Source: Cenococcum geophilum 1.58 (Eukaryota; Ascomycota; Dothideomycetes; Gloniales; Gloniaceae). Taken from it: DNA of 64,000 nt. Shown here one piece after another: positions 22,266 through 34,712 of this stretch (position 1 is the first letter of the stretch; each line of letters begins with the position of its first letter). The notes under the pieces are model-generated. The model searched no databases. It saw only the letters and a list, made by a program, of their open reading frames with translations, and had not been told where the DNA came from. The position numbers and the translations under genes were made by a program. Location: NCBI GenBank assembly GCA_001692895.1, contig KV748268.1, positions 356,161 to 420,160 on the forward strand. The letters run 5' to 3'.

Positions 22266-22415
22266 TCCCTTCCACTAGTATATTTCGTCCTACTATTATT
22301 AATAAGAACTGGCTAATAGAATTAATAGGATCAAGGCTACGTAACTATACGCGTACTTTTAATTCCAGTATTTATATATAGTCCGCCTCTTATAGGACAC
22401 TACTAGCGGAAGGGA
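22266..22415. mobile_element. 150-bp MITE-like element with TA flanks
   Basis: TCCCTTCCACTAGTA at the left end and TACTAGCGGAAGGGA at the right form inverted ends. TA sits outside on both sides (22264-22265, 22416-22417). It shares the TCCCTT terminal hexamer and TA target with the MITE at 9653-9907. No ORF. Its CA/TG content is better preserved than in the flanks. Confidence 0.65.
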
Positions 22416-22497
22416 TACTCTCTATAACTATAAAGGCTTAATTAAAAGAATAGAATCTATTAGTAGCTAGTAAACTAGAATTCTATAACAAAGTCTA

Positions 22498-22589
22498 AAA
22501 GGAGGTTAAGGAAAAAACACGTCTATATATATAGGCTAAGGCTCTAAGCGAGCCCCTAACTAGGGTCTATAATAGTGCTGTAATAATAA
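22498..22589 (-). repeat. LTR family 2 end fragment
   Basis: Shares AGGTTAAGGAAA, GTCTATATATATAGG and CCCCTAA..AGGGTCTATAATAGYGCTGTAATA with the end of the solo LTR at 49348-49535. Confidence 0.6.
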
Positions 22590-22608
22590 CCAATTACCTA
22601 TAATATTG

Positions 22609-22945
22609 TTTTAGTATATTAATATGCCAAAATAGATATATTTTAGCATATTAATATACTATATATACCCGCAATCCATTCCTACAACCTATTCCCATAA
22701 CCTATTCCCGCAACCCGTTCCTATAACCCATTCCCACAACCTATTCCCATAAAACCTATTACCAGTAACTAACCCGTTCCTATATAACCCATTTTACAGT
22801 TAATAGAGAAGTAAATAGGGTTAAAGTATAAAGGAAGAATGCAGTATATTAATAAATAAAGTAAGATTTAAAAGATTATTAAAAAGAGAAAGGTAGGTAG
22901 AAAGAGAATATTAAGGGGATATTTCAGCATATTAATATGCTAAAA
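22609..22945. repeat. Three 24-bp palindromes
   Basis: Members at 22609-22632 (TTTTAGTATATT + AATATGCCAAAA), 22641-22664 and 22922-22945 (TTTCAGCATATT + AATATGCTAAAA), separated by the 13-bp array and an AT-rich spacer. Confidence 0.85.
22675..22752 (+). repeat. 13-bp tandem array, 6 units
   Basis: Units of CCYATTCCYRYAA; variants CCTATTCCCATAA, CCTATTCCCGCAA and CCCGTTCCTATAA. C-rich on this strand and not seen elsewhere in the window. Confidence 0.85.
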
Positions 22946-22972
22946 TGAGGCGATTTTATTAATACGTTAACA

Positions 22973-23490
22973 TGGCAGTAATAAGGGTAGTAGTAGTAAA
23001 AGTAGGAGAGGTAATAAAGGTAATAGGAGTAAAAGTAAAAATAAAAGTAGTAAAAAAGGTAATAAAAGTAATAAAAGCAATAGAGGTAGTAAAGGTAGTA
23101 GGAATAATAGAAGTAATAAAGTTAGTAGGAGTAGAAGTAATAATAGTAATAAAATTAATAATAATATAAGTAGTAGTTGTAGTAATAGAAGTAGTAGTAA
23201 AAATAAAAGTAGTAGTAGGGGTAGTAGATTAAAGTAGTAGTAGAAGTAAAAATAATAAAAGTAATTAAAAAAGAGTAGTAATAAGGTAAATAATAGTAAT
23301 TTATAATATAATAGATAAAGGAGAGGATAATAAATAAAAGATTATAGAGGTAGTTATAAGTTATAATAATAGTAATAGTAGTAGTAGTAGTAGTAGTAGG
23401 TTTAGTAGTAGTAAAGGTAAAAGTAATAAGGGTAAGAGTAGTAATAAGGGTAGAAGTAGTAATAAGGGTAGGAGTAAAATTAATAAGTAG
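22973..23490 (+). repeat. Degenerate TAG/TAA/AAG trinucleotide repeat
   Basis: Purine-rich trinucleotide DNA with short pure (AGT)n runs (near 23375-23400) and GTAATAAGGGTAG-like units. The 65-codon frame inside (Val/Ile/Lys only) is a product of the repeat. Same type as 43990-47450. Confidence 0.85.
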
Positions 23491-23639
23491 TATAGTAAAA
23501 CCTCATTATACCGTTCAGCTCGGTAGTAAGGGGGTTAAACATTATACCATATAGAAACGTTATATTACGAGCTTACTTATTAATCGCTATAAGGGGCTAA
23601 ATCAACTCTTTTCTCTATCCATAACTACTTAAAGAAGCT
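23491..23639. other. No gene seen
   Basis: Short RIP-type spacer between the trinucleotide repeat and the transposase-like remnant. Confidence 0.5.
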
Positions 23640-24160
23640 CATAATAGTTGTCTGCCTTACCTACGCAGCTTAACAGCCTTAAATTACTCTCTCTGCCTTT
23701 ATAAGAGCTATAATTAGAGTCTTATTACCATCCTCTTACTGCCCCTTATAGAGCTTAAGGCGCTCCAGTACATCTAAAGCCTTATTAAGCTTAATAACTT
23801 ATAGCTTAACCTCTTTATCGCTTTCTTTATCATCTAGCGCGTCATATAAAGCGACAATTAAGGCCTTAATTGCTTCCTGTAATATAGAGGCCTCAGGCTC
23901 TATTAAAGCGTCCTCCCTATTTATATTAATAAAGTTACTAATAGGAATTAATTGCCTAATTTGCCCTACTTAGCTAAGCTACTATAAATACACTTCTAAT
24001 TCGGCCTTAAGCTAAGGCTTACTATACCCGCTTAGCATACCCTAGGGGCCCTTATAGGGTCCAAAGATTGTTAAATACGTAAAGCAATTTATTACGGTTT
24101 AAGGGCTAATTTTATACCATACTGCGATAGCCTACTAGATAGCCCTAAGTACGTTTATTA
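23640..24160 (-). pseudogene. Possible pogo/CENP-B-type transposase C-terminal remnant
   Basis: The minus strand reads, with Gln stops, QAIAVWYKISPQTVINCF followed by an acidic/leucine-rich tail (ALIVALYDALDDKESDKE, LNKALDVLERLKLY). 'AW..ISPxTIxNCF' just after the DDE core and a coiled C-terminus are features I associate with pogo/Fot1-type transposases. The DDE core itself is missing, so the call is tentative. It ends at the LTR starting at 24171. Confidence 0.4.
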
Positions 24161-24170
24161 TCTTAAGGGG

Positions 24171-24370
24171 TGTTAGCGACTTAGTTAATCGAGATATAAG
24201 CATAGCAAAAGGGTCGCGCAAGCCTATATAATTGGATTATCTATAAACGAGAATCTAAAGCTAGAGAAAAGGAAAGGAAAGAATAGGTAGCAACGCAAGG
24301 AGTTATATACAATCCCTAGTCACGTAAGAGTTATATAAGCCCTACGTCTACTATAACGTCTACTATAGCT
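24171..24370 (-). repeat. 3' LTR (family 2) of gypsy element B, first part
   Basis: Starts TGTTAGCGACTTAG. It is cut at 24370 by the non-LTR element and resumes at 36061-36085, which ends GCTATAATA (eroded GCTATAACA). Joined, it is about 225 bp with TG..CA ends, next to the polypurine tract of the minus-strand gypsy pol at 36086-36100. It therefore defines LTR family 2. Confidence 0.85.
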
Positions 24371-24469
24371 GCGGGACTTAAACCTTATTTTTAAATAACA
24401 CCCCCTAGTACGCAGTACCCAAGTTAAAAAAGGGAAGATAGAAACAGTAGAGGTAGAAGAAAGCTTAAC

Positions 24470-25845
24470 GCGTTAATTACGTTAGGAACGCGCTAAGATA
24501 ACTAAGGCCCTTAAAAACGATAGTTATGAGAGCAATACAAAAGATACGGTTTATATAGTAGCAGTAGCCCCTAGTACACTACGACCAAAACGCATAGGGA
24601 AAAAACTACGCCCTAAGGATTAAATAGGGTTAATAAGAAACCGTATAATAGCTAAAAAGAGAATAGAGTAGCTGGTAATAACAGCCACTATAGTAAACTA
24701 ATTAACAACTAAGAGGACAAATATAACATTAAATATATAGATTAAGGTGCTAACTAACCTAGTTACGTCACTACTAGGGGTGTTAGAGTAGCAGAAAGAG
24801 GCATAAGCGAACTAAATTAAAGTCATTACCGAAATGTTTATAGAGTAGATTAACGCGCTTAGAGCTAAGGTTATAGAGAAAATGGAGGTAATCCAAACCT
24901 AATTATTAAACATTTAAGCACTACTAAGCGCGGCTCTATTATACGCGGATATTGCCTATACGCCGCTAAGCAGTTAACTAAGCAACCTAACGTCCTTCCC
25001 GTTAAGGAATACTATACTATTAACTATTACTAATATGCTGTATTGCACAGTTAACATATCTAAAGTTAAAGAGGAAAATAAAAACAAAATATAACTGGGG
25101 GTAATTAGATAAGTAATTAAAAGTAGTATATATATAACGGAAGGCTATAAGAGCTAGCGCTGTACAGCAGTAATTAAAGACCCTAGGAACCCCGTATATA
25201 TTAGGATAACTTATAGGAATAATACCGAGCTCTAATATATAAAAGAAGCGGCCTAGAAGACCTTAGTACCTAATATTCGGGTACTATAAGACCAGCTCTA
25301 CCTAGTAAAAATTAACAATGCTAATTAAACAGTAGTTCTTAACTAAAAAGGAAAGATTTAAAACAAAGTAGTAGAGGTGCTAGGAAAAGAAAATAATGTA
25401 TATATAGCCCAGATAGGGTGGCTTAGTAGAAAAGACACAAGAAAGGTATATGGTTTAATAGTAGTATACATTACTAAAAGCAATAAGGCAGCACGGTTGC
25501 TATAAAACTAATACTTTTATATTATAGGGGAATTAGCCTACGTTAAAACCTATAAACTTAAAAGCGGCCCAACGTAATACTACTAGTGTTAGACACTAGG
25601 ACACAAAGCTTTTATATATATAAGACCGCAAGTATATACTAGATGCGCTTAAGAAGGACATTATTATAATAACTGCTAAGGATAGATCCTAAAATATATA
25701 CTATACGGAGGACTATATAAATCGTTTAGTAAAAATTGCCGAGTGCTTTATCCTACCCGCTATGCATAAAACACTTTAGGTACTTTAACTAAATATCTAA
25801 AAACAGAGTATAGTATAGTAGAGCCTAATAAACGATAAACAACTA
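24470..25845 (+). pseudogene. LINE ORF1 (Gag-like, zinc knuckles)
   Basis: After an N-terminal basic and coiled region (about 24600-24920), a cluster of degraded CCHC knuckles occupies about 25575-25760: YYQCQTLGHKAF, YTRCAQEGHYYNNC and a third KNC-containing unit, with several Cys codons turned to Tyr. This is the RNA-binding ORF1 of Tad/I-clade elements, needed for the ribonucleoprotein that reverse-transcribes at the target. Stops lie at Gln/Trp positions. Confidence 0.75.
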
Positions 25846-28520
25846 AAAGACTTTAGAGTGTTAGTAATATTAAAGCTGTATATATAGAAAACGAATAATA
25901 TAGTTATAACTATCCCCATAGGACACTTAAATTGGACTAAGATAATACCTATAGTTTAGCGTAAAAAGAGGTAGGCGGTACGGAGTATATTATAGATTTA
26001 AAAAGACATTAAGGCTAAACAGGTGCCAGTATAATTAGCAAATCTTACTATAGCGGTACTACGCCTTCCTAACCGATTAGTACTAGTAATATTAGTATAT
26101 ATTAAGGGAAAGAATATAAAGGCACTATAGGATATAACTAATAAACTATACTAATTAATCTAGGAAATATAGAACAAAATAGGGATATAAACTAATATAA
26201 TACTTATAGGAGACTTTAATCGGCATAACCAGCTATAGGGAGGAAATAACGTCTTGCTGGTAAGATAGGGAGAAGCTAACCCGATTATTAACCTTATAGG
26301 AGATTACTCCCTACATAGCCTACTACCTAGGGGTATAAAAATATGGCAAAATGGCAACTATAAGATAACGATTAACCTAATCCTAGCATTAAACGAGCTA
26401 GCATCTACGATAGTAAAGTATATAGTATATAGGACAGAACACGGATCTAATTATAGGGCAATTAAGACAACATTTAATATTATAGTCCCTAAACATGCTA
26501 TAGAACAGAAAATGCTCTTTAAAAATATACTATAGAATGAAATTAGGAATAGAATTGCCACCGCCCTTCGTATAATCCTAGTAGGTAATAAAGTGCAGTA
26601 GTAAACAGACTGGCTTATAGATATAGTACTAGAGGCAATACACGCATTAACTCTAAAAGCTAAACCGTTACTATATATAAAAAGGTAGTAAATAATAGAC
26701 CTTATAAAGCTCCGCTAGGTATATACTTACTAGAGGAACTAGGCAAAGAACTAACACTAAATAGGTTAAATATTACTAGAACTAGAGTAATAAATAAAGG
26801 AGGCCTTAAAGGAATATTACGATATAATACGGAAATAGAAAAGGATATACTAGAACAACTTCCTAGCTAATAACGCAAACATTTAGTAAGTAGTAAAATA
26901 CCTTAACCTAAACAGTAACTTAGCGTTTAATAAGATACTACCGCTAGTAAGGATAAATAGATCTACTATAGAAGGAAAAGATAAGTAAGTAGCAAAGCTG
27001 TTAACCACGTTTTTTCCCCTACTGCTAGTAGGAATAGAAGATAAGGGCCTACAGCCCTAATAAACGCTAATACTAATACCGCGTTTTATAATAGAAGAGG
27101 TAGAATAAAAGATATTTATAACAAAGCCATAGAAAGCGCTAAAGGACAATAGCCTACTAGTAATAGTATAGAGGCAGATATAGCCAGTAATAAAAGATAG
27201 GGTCCTACTCCTCTTTTAAACCTTACTAAATAAGGGTAACCTTCCTAGCTAATAGAGAAATGCTAAGATTATACCGCTTAAGAAGCTAAATAAAGGAGAC
27301 TATATAAAGGCAAGGGCATAGAGGCCTATCTCTCTACTTTCTACATTAGGTAAGATACTAAAGTCTATAGTTACTAAGAGAATATTACACGCGGTAGAAA
27401 CCTTTGGACTACTACCTATAAATTACTTTAGGGCAAGGAAAAAGCGCTCTACTAAATAGGCGCTATTGCTACTATAAGAATATATATACAACGCATAGAG
27501 GTCTAAAAAGGTGCTTAGCCTTATTAGCTTTAATATAAAAGGGGCATATAATAGAGTATATAAAGAGAGGCTATTATAGAGGCTTATAGTAAGAGGTATA
27601 CCGCTAGTACTAGTGCGGTAGATTAATATATTCTACTCTAATTATACGGCAACTATTTTAGTTAATGGCTATACCTCTAACTAACAACAGTTACTATAAG
27701 TAAAACTACCATAAGAATTGCCGCTCTTACTAATACTATTCCTTTTTTTTAATGCTAACCTAGTCTAGCACCGGCTTAATATAAATAGAGGCTTAATGGC
27801 ATTTATAGACGACTATAATATATAGGTTATAGGACCATTAGTAGCAGCAAACTGCAAAGGTATTTAGGCTATTATTAATAGAGTAATAAACTAGGAGAAA
27901 TAAAGCGGCGCAACGTTTAAAGGAGAAAAGACTATATTAGTACACTTTATAAGAAACGCGAAGTAGACTAATACTACCCCATTTATAATTAAGGGAAAAA
28001 TAGTTATACTAGGGCATATAGCTAAGATTCTAGGGGTAGTTATAGATGCGGAGCTTCGGTATAAGTAATATATCATAAAAGCAGCTACTAAGGGCCTTAT
28101 CGCAGCTATAGCACTAAAGAGACTCCAAATAGTATCCCCCTTAACTATAAGATAGCTATTTAGGGCAACGGTAGCGCTAGTAGTAGACTACGCCTTAAAC
28201 ATCTAGATATACGTCTATAGGGGTTCTGCTATAGCCGTAATAAATAAGGTATAAAGAATTAGAGTATAGGCAATTATAGGAACTTTTTATATAGTAGCTA
28301 TAGTTATTAGGGAAGCTAAAGTAAGTATATAGTTAGTACGCGAGCGGCATTTAAAGAGGGCTACTAAGCTATAGGTTAACCTCTATACGCTATATAAAAC
28401 AAACCTACTCTTAAGGCTCCGTATAAAGGTACTCTAAAGGTTTATATCCCTACTATAGAAGATAGCCTATATATACTAATATACACTAATAGATAAAATA
28501 GAGGTTATTTAACCCTATAT
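25846..28520 (+). pseudogene. LINE ORF2 N-terminal part: endonuclease and reverse transcriptase
   Basis: The apurinic-type endonuclease shows GDFNRH at 26209-26226 (GDFN-H motif) and SNYRA at 26446-26460 (the SDHRA motif with two RIP changes). RT follows: RPISLLSTLGKILKS near 27325, and the catalytic box F-I-D-D at 27802-27813, which still has both Asp residues. The frame is broken at 28521-28525 by the gypsy insertion and resumes at 34713. Confidence 0.8.
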
Positions 28521-28525
28521 AGTAC

Positions 28526-28735
28526 TGTAACGGCGCTATCGCATATTACCTACCAAATTCTACTATATTCTGCCGACCTATAATTAGCCCGCCTAAAGCT
28601 AGCGCCTTAGCAGCTCACTCTATATATTTATTTACATCAGTCCTAGCAACCCTTTTTCCTTCTCTTTAGCTTAGTATCTTTGTAATACAGCATTCTATAA
28701 GCTTTAGTTCAGAGATATTTATACAAGCCGTAACA
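28526..28735 (+). repeat. 5' LTR of gypsy A (family 1)
   Basis: TGTAACGG..CCGTAACA ends. It is less eroded than its 3' partner: it keeps CA at several sites where the 3' LTR has TA. Confidence 0.92.
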
Positions 28736-28889
28736 TTATACTAAGCTCTCCCTATCTTACCTAGAAAGGCCTCAATAATATCCTACCCTAAAGAAACTTC
28801 GTCTACAACGACGCATTAACGCGCTATACTTAGACACTAAAACAACTCTATATTACCTAGGAAGGCCTAAATAATATCCTACCTTATAA

Positions 28890-30160
28890 GCTAAACAGGA
28901 CTAGACCTATACCCCTAAAATTAAAACTAAAGCGTATAATACTAATAAACCTTAAAAAGCTAATAATAGTACCTAAAGTAAGCTTATCTAAAAGAGCTGC
29001 CTTTACCTAAGAGAAACCTAAGATCTAATTAGGATTAGAAATTAAAAATAATAATAATATTATAGACATACACAAGTAGATTCACGCCCTCGCAGCTAGC
29101 TAGAAAGCCAATTATCTTAAAGTAAAAAATATATAAAAGACCCTATAAGAGATCCTAGAAAGCCTTACAGCCCTATAAAATAGCCTAGCTTCCCCTTCTT
29201 AAAGCCCTAGCTAACCTATTTACTCTACTAAATACAATATACTAGGGAGTACGGATATAATAATAAAGTAATTAAAGTCCGTTAAGCTCCTTAACCCCCT
29301 ACTACTATCTAATAGGATAGACCCTACCTTTAAAAATTAGAGAATTTAAGTATAAGAAAAGCTCCGCGTTAACTATAACTATTTCCTTTCTAAAGAAGCC
29401 AAAATACTCTACCTCTTTAGTTAAACCACTAGGGACGCCTAACGGCACCTTTAAGCCAAGTTTAAGGACGACTCCCCTATCCAATTTATATTTATTAATA
29501 AGATAATATAGCATCTAGCGGCTATCTATATTAACCCAAATAAAGTACGGGATGCCTATTATAACTATAATTACCTAATAATAAAACCGAACTAACCCTT
29601 TACCGAATTCTAAACTTAATTTCTATACCTTATAGGAGAAGGCCAGGTTCCCCTTAAGAACTACTAATTAGACCTATATAATAAGCTAATAATCCAGCTA
29701 TAAAAAAAGATTACTATAACCTTAAATAACCTACTAACCCATAAAAGACTTACAGCTTATTACCTATTATTAGACTTAGAACTAAAGCGGATTAACGCCC
29801 GCCCTAATTAGTAGAAGCAACTTTATAATAATTAGAACTTGCTAGCTATACCTATAAGAGCTAGAGTAGGAAGATAAGTTATAACTACTCTTATACTAAA
29901 GGCGGTTATAACTACGCCCTAGTAAGCCTTACCTAACCAGCTATATACTACACTATTAACTAGTATTCGCCGTAATACTTTAATTAACCCTACTTCGGCT
30001 ATATACTTTAACTATAATAAGTAAGGTTACTTTACCTTATCTTACTTAGAGCTAAAGGATATAGGCAATATTAAGGAGATAGAGGAAGGAAAAACGTCCA
30101 ATAAGTTAGGAAAAAAAAAACCTTAGGGAAAGACTCCCCCCTAGGGTACCCTATTAATCT
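28890..30160 (+). pseudogene. gypsy A gag
   Basis: Gag core near 29310-29480 (RIDPTFKN, then EKLRVNYNYF), then a zinc knuckle at about 30005-30050 reading YFNYNKQGYFTLSYLE, i.e. CFNCNKQGHFTLSCPE-type CCHC with Cys to Tyr and His to Tyr by C to T or G to A. It forms the particle. The copy at 8729-10084 (-) is its homologue. Confidence 0.75.
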
Positions 30161-30169
30161 TAAAGAAAT

Positions 30170-33100
30170 TAATCTTAGTTAGTTAATAGGTAAAAAGTAT
30201 TTTATAGTTCTATATATAGTATCTTAAAATAGATATAAAGTTAATATAACTACCCTTATTAACACTAAAGTAAATAGCTTCGCCTTTATAAATACTACCT
30301 ATATAAATAATGTTGCTAAGTTTCTAAATATAGAAGCCATCTAACTAAAGAAGCCTATTTAGGTAAAGGGCTATAACGGCTAAGCCAATCGGCCCGTTAC
30401 CTATATCTTAAAGTTATATATTACTCTTAACGGATAACGCTAATATAGTATCCCCTTTTACATCCTAGACCTAGGGTCCCATAATATAATCCTTAGACAA
30501 AAATAGATATTCTATTTTAATATTTAGTTAAATATATAAAAAAGATAGTTTATTTAGCCAGAGGATAGACTAAGATTACCCTTCTTTATTAGGGAGATCC
30601 AAACTAACCGTAAGACACTAGCTATAAGGGCTAACCCTACCTACTAGTAGAATATCCGGGCCTATAACCTAGCCTTTACCTAAAAGGACGCCTACCATAA
30701 AGCTAGAAAGAACTCTATACTAATAAAGATACTCTCCTAAAGCGCTATATTTAAAGAGGACTCTACATATAAAAGTGGGATAGATAATAATATAAATAAC
30801 GTCCAAATTATATAAATCTAACTATTATAGAAAAGAACGTATTAATAGAATATAAGGGATAACCTTTAAAAGATATAATAGGAGCTAAAAGGAGTAACGA
30901 TAACGCCAGTACCTTAGAAGTCCCTAAAGTTATATACGCCCCTATTATTAGTTAACCCCCCTACCATAAATATCGCCGTAATTAGCGCTATAGTATTCTA
31001 CTTTAATATATACTAGAAGGATAATAAGGTCTTTATAATAAGCCTATATAAGATTAACTAAATTATTAATAATAGAGAGGAAAGGCTAAATAAGGAAACT
31101 AATAAGGAACTAGTTAAACGCCTTCTTTTTACCATTTATATAGGCTACAAGGATATATTCTTAAAGGCGGCCTTAGACAAGTTATCCCCCTACTAGATAT
31201 ACGATTATAAGATTTAATTAGAGGCCAATAACTCGCTAGGCTATAGCCCCCTCTACTATTAATTAATAGATAAGCTAAAAGTAATAAAGTAGTACTTAAT
31301 TAACAACCTAGATAAAGGGTTTATTAAGCCAAGTTAAGCCCCTTTTACTTCCCCTATTTTATTTATAAAAAAGCCTAATAAAGGCCTTCGTTTTTATATT
31401 AACTATTAAAAGCTAAACACTATTACTTAAAAGGACCAGTATTCTATTCCTTTAATTAATAAAACCCTTATATATTTAAGCTAGGTAAAGATCTTTACTA
31501 AACTTAATATCCGCTAAGCTTTCTACTAAATTAGGATAAACCCTACATTTAAAGATTTAATAACGTTCCGTACCCGTTATAGTTTCTATAAATATAAGGT
31601 TCTTCCTTTTAAACTAATAAACGGACTAGCTATATACCAAAGGTATATAAATAACGTTCTTTTTAATTACCTTAACGAATTCTACATAGTATACCTAGAC
31701 GACATTCTTATATACTTAGACGACGAACTTAAGCATTAAGTTTATATTAAAAAGGTCCTAAAGAAACTACGGAACGCGGGCTTATAAGTTAATATTAAGA
31801 AATGCAAGTTTAGGGTAAAACGTATAAAATACCTTAGGTTTATTATAACTATAGAAGGAATTAAGGTTAACCCTAAAAAGGTAGAGGTAATCTATAACTA
31901 AAAGCCCCCTTATATAGTAAAAGGAATCTAGTCCTTCCTTAGTTTTTATAATTTTTACCACTGGTTTATCCGTAACTATAGAATTATAGTAAAACCTCTT
32001 ATATAACTAACTAGGAAGGATACACCTTTTATCTTTAATAATAGCTATAGGGAGGCCTTTAAAGAGGTAAAGGATCGGCTTATCTCTTTTTTAATCCTTT
32101 ATTATTATAACCTAGACCTTAAATTAATGCTAGAAATAGATGCCTCTAATAGGGTTATAGCAGGAATCCTATTATAGTTATATCTAGACGGTAAATAGTA
32201 CCCTATAGCTTTCTTTTTAAAGATAATAGACCTAGTTAAGTATAACTATAAAGTATATAACAAAGAAATGCTAGCTATTATTTAATTACTCTTTTAATAG
32301 CGCGTAGAGCTTAAAGGTATAAACTTCTAAATTAAGATATATATAGATTATAAAGCCTTAGAGTACTTTATAACTATAAAGCAGCTTATAGGGCAATAAG
32401 CCTAGTAGGCTAAAATACTCTCTTAATTCTTCTTTATAATTATATATTATTCTAATAAGTAAAACTCTAAGGCTAATACCTTAACCTAAAGAGAATAAGA
32501 TATAGGACCCTAGGATAAGCTAAAGACCCAATATTAGACCCGCGCCCTCCTCTATTTAGAATAGCTTAACCTACGGATTCTTAAGGAGCTAGACTCCTAG
32601 TAAAATAAGCTAGCACTAATAAAGAAGTCCTTAAATAAGCTAATAGGGCTAATTAACTACCTTTTAACTATAAACCGTACAGCTAATACCCTAAGGGCCC
32701 TTCGCAAATAAGCTATAAAAGGAAACCCCAATTTTAAAATAGAGGAAGGATTACTCCTATACTAGGAGCGGCTTATAGTCCCTAACGTTAATAATTTACG
32801 AACTAAACTAATCCGTAAAGCTTATTACTAAGTCTCTATAGTATACCCTAGCAAGAATAAAACCTATAAAATTATTAACTGCTGCTACTACTAGCTAAGA
32901 ATAGTTATAAATATTAATTAATATATACGGAACTATAAAGACTACTAGAGAGCTATAATCCTATAGGATAAAACCCTAGGACTACTTAAGCCACTTCTAA
33001 TACTAAAGCGCCCTTAGTAGTATATCTTTATAGACTTTTATAAACTACCTAAGGACTATAACGGATATAATATAGTTATAGTTATAATTAACCGCTTTAG

Positions 33101-34245
33101 TAAACGCCCGTTCTTAATTCCATATTATAAGAATATTAATACTAAAGAGGCAGCCCGGCTATATATCTATTATATTTACTAAATCTATAAACTACTAGAT
33201 ACTATTATATCTAATTATAGGCTATAGTTTATATTAGCCTTCTAGAATAAGTTTACCTAAATCCTAGGCATTAAGCTAAAGCTTTCTACAGCTTATTACC
33301 CCTAGATAAACAGTTAGACAGAGATTATAAATTAGTACCTAAACTAAAGGCTTAGGCCCTTTATTAACTATTTCTAGGATAACTAATCTAAACTACTACC
33401 CTTAATAAACTACGCGCAAGTAACCCTACCCTATAACTCCATAAGGTTTACCCTAATTTAGCTAGAAATGGGATACTTACCCTATATAAGCTTTAACTAG
33501 AAAAGGCTAGAGAAACCCTAAACTATATAAGAGAAGCTATCCTATACTAAGGCCTAATAGTACGCTAAATAATTAGAGGAGGCCTAGACGGTAGCCCACG
33601 AGAACCTAAAAAAAGCTTAAAGGTTAATAAAACAGCAGGCGAACAAATACCATTAAGAGCCTAATTTTACCCCTAGTAATATAGTCTAGGTTATAATAAG
33701 AAATTAAAAAACTAAACAACCTAGCTATAAGCTAAACTACTAAATAGTAGGACTATATAAAGTTCTTAAGAAGATAGGTAATTTATATAAAATAAAGCTC
33801 CTAGACTTAATTAGGGTTCACCCTATCTTCTTACTAAATAAGTTATAGAAAGCTATAAACAACCTATTACCTAGACAAAAGAATAAGCCTCCCCTACTAG
33901 TTTAAGTAAATAGTAATAATAAATAGGAGGTTAATAAAATACTAGCCTATAAGATAGTATAGGGAGCGCTAAAATACCGTGTCTAATAGAAGGGCTACAA
34001 TCCTAACCCAACCTAGTACCCTATATGGAACTTTATAGGTTGCCCCTAGAAGCTTAAAGAATTCTATAACTAATACCCTAATATACCTAGACCCCTAAAG
34101 TACCTAGATAAATAGATAAAATACTAGTATAATAAAGATAATAAGTTACTAAAAGAATATAGGGACAAAAACGCCCTAAAGCCCTAATATAGCTATCCGC
34201 CAAATTCTGCTATATTCTGCCGTTTTCTACTAGTACTGTAAAATT
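30170..34245 (+). pseudogene. gypsy A pol: protease, RT, RNase H, integrase, chromodomain
   Basis: RT catalytic box Y-L-D-D is intact at 31692-31703, within FYIVYLDDILIYLDD. Then come a connection/RNase H domain (LEIDASNRVIAGILLQ, about 32130-32180), an integrase with eroded HHCC (CCYYQLRIV near 32880) and a DDE core (FIDFYKLPKDYNGYN near 33030). A chromodomain follows at about 33940-34075 (KILAYKIVQGALKYRVQ..KGYNP). The chromodomain places the element among chromoviruses, whose integrase targets heterochromatin. All domains are in one frame apart from RIP stops. Confidence 0.88.
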
Positions 34246-34248
34246 TTA

Positions 34249-34295
34249 GATATCTAGGAACTTTAACTACCGGTTAAAGTTATCTAATTAGTTAA
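34249..34295. repeat. Second copy of the 48-bp block with 23-bp palindrome
   Basis: Core at 34259-34281 matches 5218-5240 with one or two changes; it lies just after the gypsy A pol frame. Confidence 0.75.
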
Positions 34296-34502
34296 ATCCG
34301 TGCTAAGACTTTTAGTGGCTACTCTTTCTAGCCTAGTGCTTCTACTTAGCCTATAATCGCCCTTTATACTTAGTTAGGATAGACTTATATCCCCTTTATC
34401 TCCTTATCTTATATTTTTAGAATCCTATATTTATAAGCCTAGTGCTACCCTATTTTTTCTAACTAAGCCTAAGGGCAGGCTTTTTTTTAAAGAGGGGGGT
34501 AA

Positions 34503-34712
34503 TATAACGGCGCTATTATACGTTACCTACTAAATTCTACTATATTCTGCTAACCTATAATTAGCCCGCCTAAAGCTAGCGCCTTAGCGGCTTACCCTAT
34601 ATATTTATTTATATTAGTTCTAGCAACCCCTTTTTCTTCTCTTTAGCTTAGTATCTTTATAATATAGCATTCTATAAGCTTTAGTTTAGAGGCATTTATA
34701 TAAGCTATAATA
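34503..34712 (+). repeat. 3' LTR of gypsy A
   Basis: Same length as the 5' LTR, beginning TATAACGG and ending GCTATAATA, with extra CA to TA changes. Followed by AGTAC. Confidence 0.92.

Larger units (their letters stand above)
28526..34712 (+). mobile_element. Full-length chromodomain Ty3/gypsy retrotransposon (gypsy A) nested in the LINE
   Basis: Two 210-bp LTRs (28526-28735, 34503-34712), a 5-bp target duplication AGTAC at 28521-28525 and 34713-34717, and between them gag, protease, RT, RNase H, integrase and chromodomain. A polypurine tract AAAGAGGGGGG (34489-34499) lies just before the 3' LTR. Structure complete, coding capacity destroyed by RIP. Confidence 0.93.

Noticed and set aside
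22033-22418. GATAC on both sides of the LTR at 22038 as a target duplication
   Set aside because: The right GATAC spans the MITE end and its TA flank, so the match is probably coincidental.
22972-23169. 65-codon Val/Ile/Lys frame
   Set aside because: Arises from the GTA/ATA trinucleotide repeat.
27891-28076. 61-codon minus-strand frame
   Set aside because: Antisense to the LINE reverse transcriptase.
29305-29514. 69-codon minus-strand frame
   Set aside because: Antisense to gypsy A gag.
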